The position numbers and the translations under genes are program-made. This document shows, one piece after another, positions 60,087 through 64,000 of a DNA stretch of 64,000 nucleotides (within the stretch, counting starts at the first letter, position 1; every line of letters begins with the position of its first letter). The notes beneath the pieces were generated by a model, which saw only the letters and a program-made list of their open reading frames with translations, ran no database searches and was not told the origin of the DNA. The stretch is from Winogradskyella psychrotolerans RS-3. GTDB lineage: Bacteria > Bacteroidota > Bacteroidia > Flavobacteriales > Flavobacteriaceae. The DNA is taken from NCBI RefSeq assembly GCF_000427335.1, contig NZ_ATMR01000206.1, positions 1 through 64,000 on the forward strand, in the 5' to 3' direction.

Positions 60087-63000
60087 TTATTTCAACTGTT
60101 TTGATAAGATAGTCATATTTTCTGTTTGGTAGGTACAATCAAAACCTAAATCGAGTGTATTTGTCGCTAACAAATGCTTGCTTTCTTTTAAGAAAATGAG
60201 ATGATTTAAGTCTGACTGGATCATTAGTTTTAGTTGTGCTTCTGTAATGTTAGTCGCACTTATTATTAAGGCATTTGCTTTAAAAGGCAACGTTGCCTCA
60301 ATAGAATCTGCAAAAGTTATGTTACGAGAATTGGGAATAAAACTGTTTTTAACAAGTGTTCTATACTCCGTATTTTCAATATAAGAAATGATTTTTCTAT
60401 CTACAGCATCTAGGGCTAATAAAAAATCAAGTTGACCAACATCGTCTGACAAATGTACAATAGTTGATTTTTTTCCAACTGTATTCAAGACCATTTTATA
60501 AATGTCTTTGTGCGTTGTAATATCCTTTTTTACGTTTTGATATAAGGTGTCACCTTTGTATCTATACTCATCCAAAAGGATGTTGTGAAAATAGGTTGCA
60601 CCTTCTCTTTCTTTTCTAAAAGCACTAAATTCCGTTCTAAAATAAGCTCCAATTTGTTTGGCACGTTGTGAGTAATTGTTGCTAAATCGAGAATCTTCTG
60701 GTGTAATTCTATCCAAAATTTTTAAAGTGATATGACCATCCCTTATCATAGATTCTCCTTTAGGAATGACTTCCGAATTCCCATGAATAAGTACAGGTAT
60801 AATATCTAAATTAAATTGTTCTGCTAAATAAAAAGCCCCTTTATGAAAACGCTTAATTTTATGGGTTTTAGAACGCGTGCCTTCTGGGAAGGCCATTAAG
60901 GTATAACCTTGTTCTACTTTTTTCTTTAAATGCTCTAATCCATTTTCTATGCCACTCGATACCGGATAAAAGCCAGCCAATTGTATGGCTTTTCCGAATA
61001 CAGGCGAATTGTAAACCCAATCATTCACTAGAAAAATAATCTTTGGATGTAACATTCCAATAGCTATAATATCTAAAAAAGACGTGTGATTTGCGATAAT
61101 AATAGCTTGCTTTTTAAAATCTTCTTTAGGTTCGTTAATCACTTTTTTTAACGAGAAACAGATGGGTGTATAATGTCGATTTCATGAATTTTGAAATCAT
61201 AATATGAAACCATTTCATTTTAGTTTTCTTCTTAAGAGGAATGATTTTTAAAATAGTAACACTAAACAAGGATAATAGAATACCACCTAAGCCAAAATAA
61301 GTAAATGAGACAATGGAATAAATTAATAATCTTAATGATATTGGACGTTTATTTTTGCTACCAATAAACAATTTGAAAAGTAAAGGTTGAAGCGTAAAAG
61401 CTATAAGTACTGCTGAGGTTATACCTATTAAGCATACTAAAGATATGGAATATAATGCAGGGTGTTTTGCGAAAATTAAAACGCCAACCCCTAAAATAGT
61501 GGTGATTACCGAAAGTAAAATAGACGTTTTATGTGTGGTCAATGATTTTTCACCTGTTCGGTATTCATGCAATAATCCATTGGTCATAAAAATGCCATAA
61601 TCAATACCTAAACCAAAAATAAATGTAGATATGATGATATTGAAAATGTTGAATTCTAAATGAAATAACCCCATAATTCCAATAGTTACTAACCAGGTTA
61701 GACAAATTGGAATGACTGTTACTAAAGTTAGCGACAAGCTTCTGTAAAATAAGAATAGAATAATTAGAACAACAATTAAAGAATAGCCGATTAAACTGTT
61801 GAAATCGTTTTTTAGATGACCTAAAAAAGTTTCATTCATTTGTTTTCTATCAATCACTAAAGTTTGAGAATCCTCTTTAAAGGCATTCATTACGGCATTT
61901 GCTTCATCTACTTTAACTAAAGTTGTAATGGTGGTGTAATTATCTTTAGTCGTCATATAATCGTCCACCGAAAAGGTGTTTATGGCTTTGTAATCTTTAC
62001 GCTCTAAAGGTTTAAATGTGGTATTTAAAAGCGTGTAAAAACGGTTAAAGGTTTCTGGTTTAAACCCTAAAGCTGTTCCACTTTCTGTTATGTTTTGTTT
62101 TGTGGTTGCAATAGTGCTTTCGTCCCAAAAAGATTGCCAACGCTCCACTTGTTGGGTTTGTTGTTTTTTAGAATGGACAAAAGTGCTAATAGAACTGAAG
62201 TTAATAAGTTTTCCTTCCGATTTTAAGTTTTGAAGCTTGGTTAAAATGGCATCATTAACTTGCAGTGTGCTTTCTTCCGAATCACCGTAGGCCGCAATGT
62301 ATATGGATTTTGAAGTGCTATTAATTAGTTTGTCTAAACGTAATTCGGCTGCCTTAATGTCTTTTGGCATGTAATTCATCTCGCTTAAATCATTGTTGAA
62401 AATAACAGTGTTATAAGTAAAGAAACTACCAAAACACAATAGAAATAAACCAATAATAACCCATTTGTTTTTATGAATGTTGTAAGAAGCAATTTGGTCT
62501 AAGGCAGTACTTTTTTTGGATGGTTTTGTTTGCTCTTTATACACTTGAGGAATAAAAAGTAGTGCAAAAAAAGAAGAACCAATAACGCTAACTGCTGCAA
62601 ATATTCCTAAATCTTGTAAAGCTTGTGAGTTGATAAATAATAAACATAAAAACGCTAAAGCCGTAGTTAAACTGCTCATTAAAATAGGTTTCGAAATTTC
62701 TTGGTACAGGTGTTTTACATTAGTGTTACTTCTAATGTGTGTGAGAATGTGTAAGGAATAATCGAGTGTAACACCTAATAACACCGAACCAATCCCTAGA
62801 GAAATGGCTGATATTTTTTCGCGGATTAAAAAAAGCAGTACAATAGCTAAAAGTCCACCAAAAATGGTTGGTATAAATAATATAATTGGGACAGTTATTT
62901 TTTTATAGAAAAGTATAAATATGAGTAAAAGTACGGTTAACGCAATACCTACAGTAAGCTGAATGTCGCTTTTTATTTGATTGGCATTAGCGACAGCAAT

Positions 63001-63768
63001 GAGTGTTCCACCAAAATATTCGGCACTTGCTTTATTTGTAAAAGCATTGTTTAGTTTGGAGTTGGTATCGCATAGGTTTTTTACAAATTGGGTGTTTTTA
63101 GCCGTTTCATTAGAACCTAAAGCAGGTGTGATAAATAACAGAATATGCTGTTTGTCTTTACTCACTAAAAAGCCGTTTTGTAAGGTGAAATCCTCACCAA
63201 AACTTAACTCTTGTAGTTTTTTTAAAGCGATAAATGATAAGCCTAAAGGATCTTTTAGAATAAAATCTTTAGCAACAATGCCTGATGGTGAAATTAACGT
63301 TTTATAATTTTTTAAGGTAATTGCAGCAATACTATCTTTTTGAATTTTGTTAGCAATAGTGCTATAATCTGCTTCATTTAGAAAAAGCGGTAAATTATAA
63401 TATATAAAACTGACTGTTTTCTGAATTTCATGGTCATCAATCTGTCCTTGAATTTGTTTTATATAAGGACTAGAAGAGGTGTTGATGCTATCAATAAACT
63501 GTGATGCATATTGCGTTAAATCTTCAACAGAACCATCGGTATCTTTGGTAATGTTTACAATGATTTTATCAGTAAAATTGACATTTTTTAAAACCTTCTG
63601 TAGTTCCGCATTTTCTGCAGTAGTAGGAATTAGTTTGGTAATATCCTCTTCAAATTCAATTTTAGAAGCAATAAAGACTAAGCCCAATAGTAAAAATCCT
63701 AAAATGCAAAAGCCAAACCATTTTCTGGTATTGAAATATTGATATATATTATAAAAAATATTATGCAT
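60087..63768 (-). CDS. MMPL exporter - lysophospholipid acyltransferase - methyltransferase-like fusion (frame interrupted)
   Basis: About 1226 residues restored. Residues 1-870 are an MMPL/RND transporter with about 12 TM helices. An acyltransferase (PlsC-like) domain follows: NHTSFLD (HX4D) and FPEGTRS. The last 150 residues look like a class I methyltransferase domain, but motif I is degenerate (IVHLSDDVGQ), so SAM binding is uncertain. The frame breaks at T7 61143-61149: one A too many on the coding strand. Removing it gives VKKVINEPKED, joining the domains. This trifunctional architecture is known in flavobacterial flexirubin-type clusters, where it is thought to export and acylate the pigment. 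It overlaps the upstream DUF2062 gene by 8 bp. Confidence 0.85.
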
Positions 63769-64000
63769 TGGTTGCGGTTACGTTTTTGTTTCCAAAACAT
63801 AGAAAAAGAAAATAACTCAATGTTCCGGCGGATAAAGCAGCTAATGTTGCTAAAGCAAAACTTCCAACTATATAAGATTTTACATGTTTTAAAACTTCGA
63901 AACCTGCTATAATTTCATTTATATCAAATGTTACATTTTCGCCCAATATAAAATTTCCTAATTGAAAACTCGTAAGGATAATAAAAGGAATAAAAGGCGG
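63761..64000 (-). CDS. DUF2062-type membrane protein, C-terminal part only
   Basis: Only the last 79 codons are in the window; the 5' part lies beyond 64000. The visible sequence (PPFIPFIILTSFQLGNFILG, then VKSYIVGSFALATLAALSAG) has the paired membrane segments and proline turn of DUF2062. In flavobacterial pigment clusters this domain is often fused to a family 2 glycosyltransferase. The stop overlaps the start of the MMPL fusion gene (ATGCATAA), indicating one operon. Confidence 0.65.
   Translation of the reverse strand, partial: PPFIPFIILTSFQLGNFILGENVTFDINEIIAGFEVLKHVKSYIVGSFALATLAALSAGTLSYFLFLCFGNKNVTATNA

Overview
The window looks like chromosomal DNA of a Flavobacteriaceae bacterium (phylum Bacteroidota). 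It is visibly AT-rich. Two large surface proteins carry type IX secretion (T9SS) C-terminal sorting domains. There are TonB-dependent receptors and SGNH/GDSL lipoproteins, promoters of the Bacteroidota TTTG-N(17-23)-TAnnTTTG type, a type 2 isoleucyl-tRNA synthetase, and part of a flexirubin/aryl-polyene pigment locus at the right end. I could not assign a genus. I found no prophage, insertion sequence, CRISPR array or rRNA.

Layout. 1-5.6 kb: a relic of a TonB receptor 3' end, an intact TonB receptor, a divergent MocR-type regulator, a DUF2007 protein, and a DUF2975-DUF2975-XRE operon behind a two-armed operator. 5.6-13.9 kb: an M61 peptidase, a ParE/RelE-type toxin-antitoxin pair, and a translesion-synthesis group (dinB, dnaE-like polymerase, divergent S24 repressor) with a 576-bp repeat-rich gap and a heptanucleotide tandem repeat. 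13.9-25 kb: atpC-atpD, an SGNH lipoprotein with its TonB receptor, glmS, a DUF4270 lipoprotein and a degenerate glycogen-synthase-like protein. 25-31 kb: panC-panD, a flippase-like membrane protein, two tandem esterase-fold paralogues lacking the usual serine nucleophile, and radA. 31-46 kb: two giant T9SS substrates flanking ileS, a DksA-like gene and lspA. 46-55.5 kb: a folate enzyme, a RimK / retropepsin-like protease / aspartoacylase cassette, uvrC, a patatin-BamA fusion, rplY, prs and tRNA-Leu(CAA). 55.6-64 kb: an operon on the minus strand (DUF2062 protein, MMPL exporter-acyltransferase-methyltransferase, FAD oxidoreductase, C45 acyltransferase, PaaK-like ligase) that reads as the tail of a pigment cluster.

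A feature of the whole window is that nine genes, including essential ones (ileS twice, glmS) and radA, are broken at ten places. Every break can be explained by a gain or loss of one or two bases at or beside A/T runs. Eight are best explained by one missing base, one by one extra base, and one is ambiguous. I annotate these genes as single full-length CDSs with interrupted frames. The pattern fits sequencing or assembly error better than gene decay, but raw reads would decide.

No single feature is clearly a brand-new system. The best candidates for a second look are: the tandem esterase-like paralogues with Asp in place of the nucleophilic Ser; the MocR regulator that has lost its PLP lysine and sits next to a TonB receptor with a PdxR-like operator layout; the DUF2975/XRE operon whose promoter -7 element lies between two near-identical inverted operator arms; the S24-dinB-dnaE group; and the glycogen-synthase-like protein without its ADP-glucose-binding motif.
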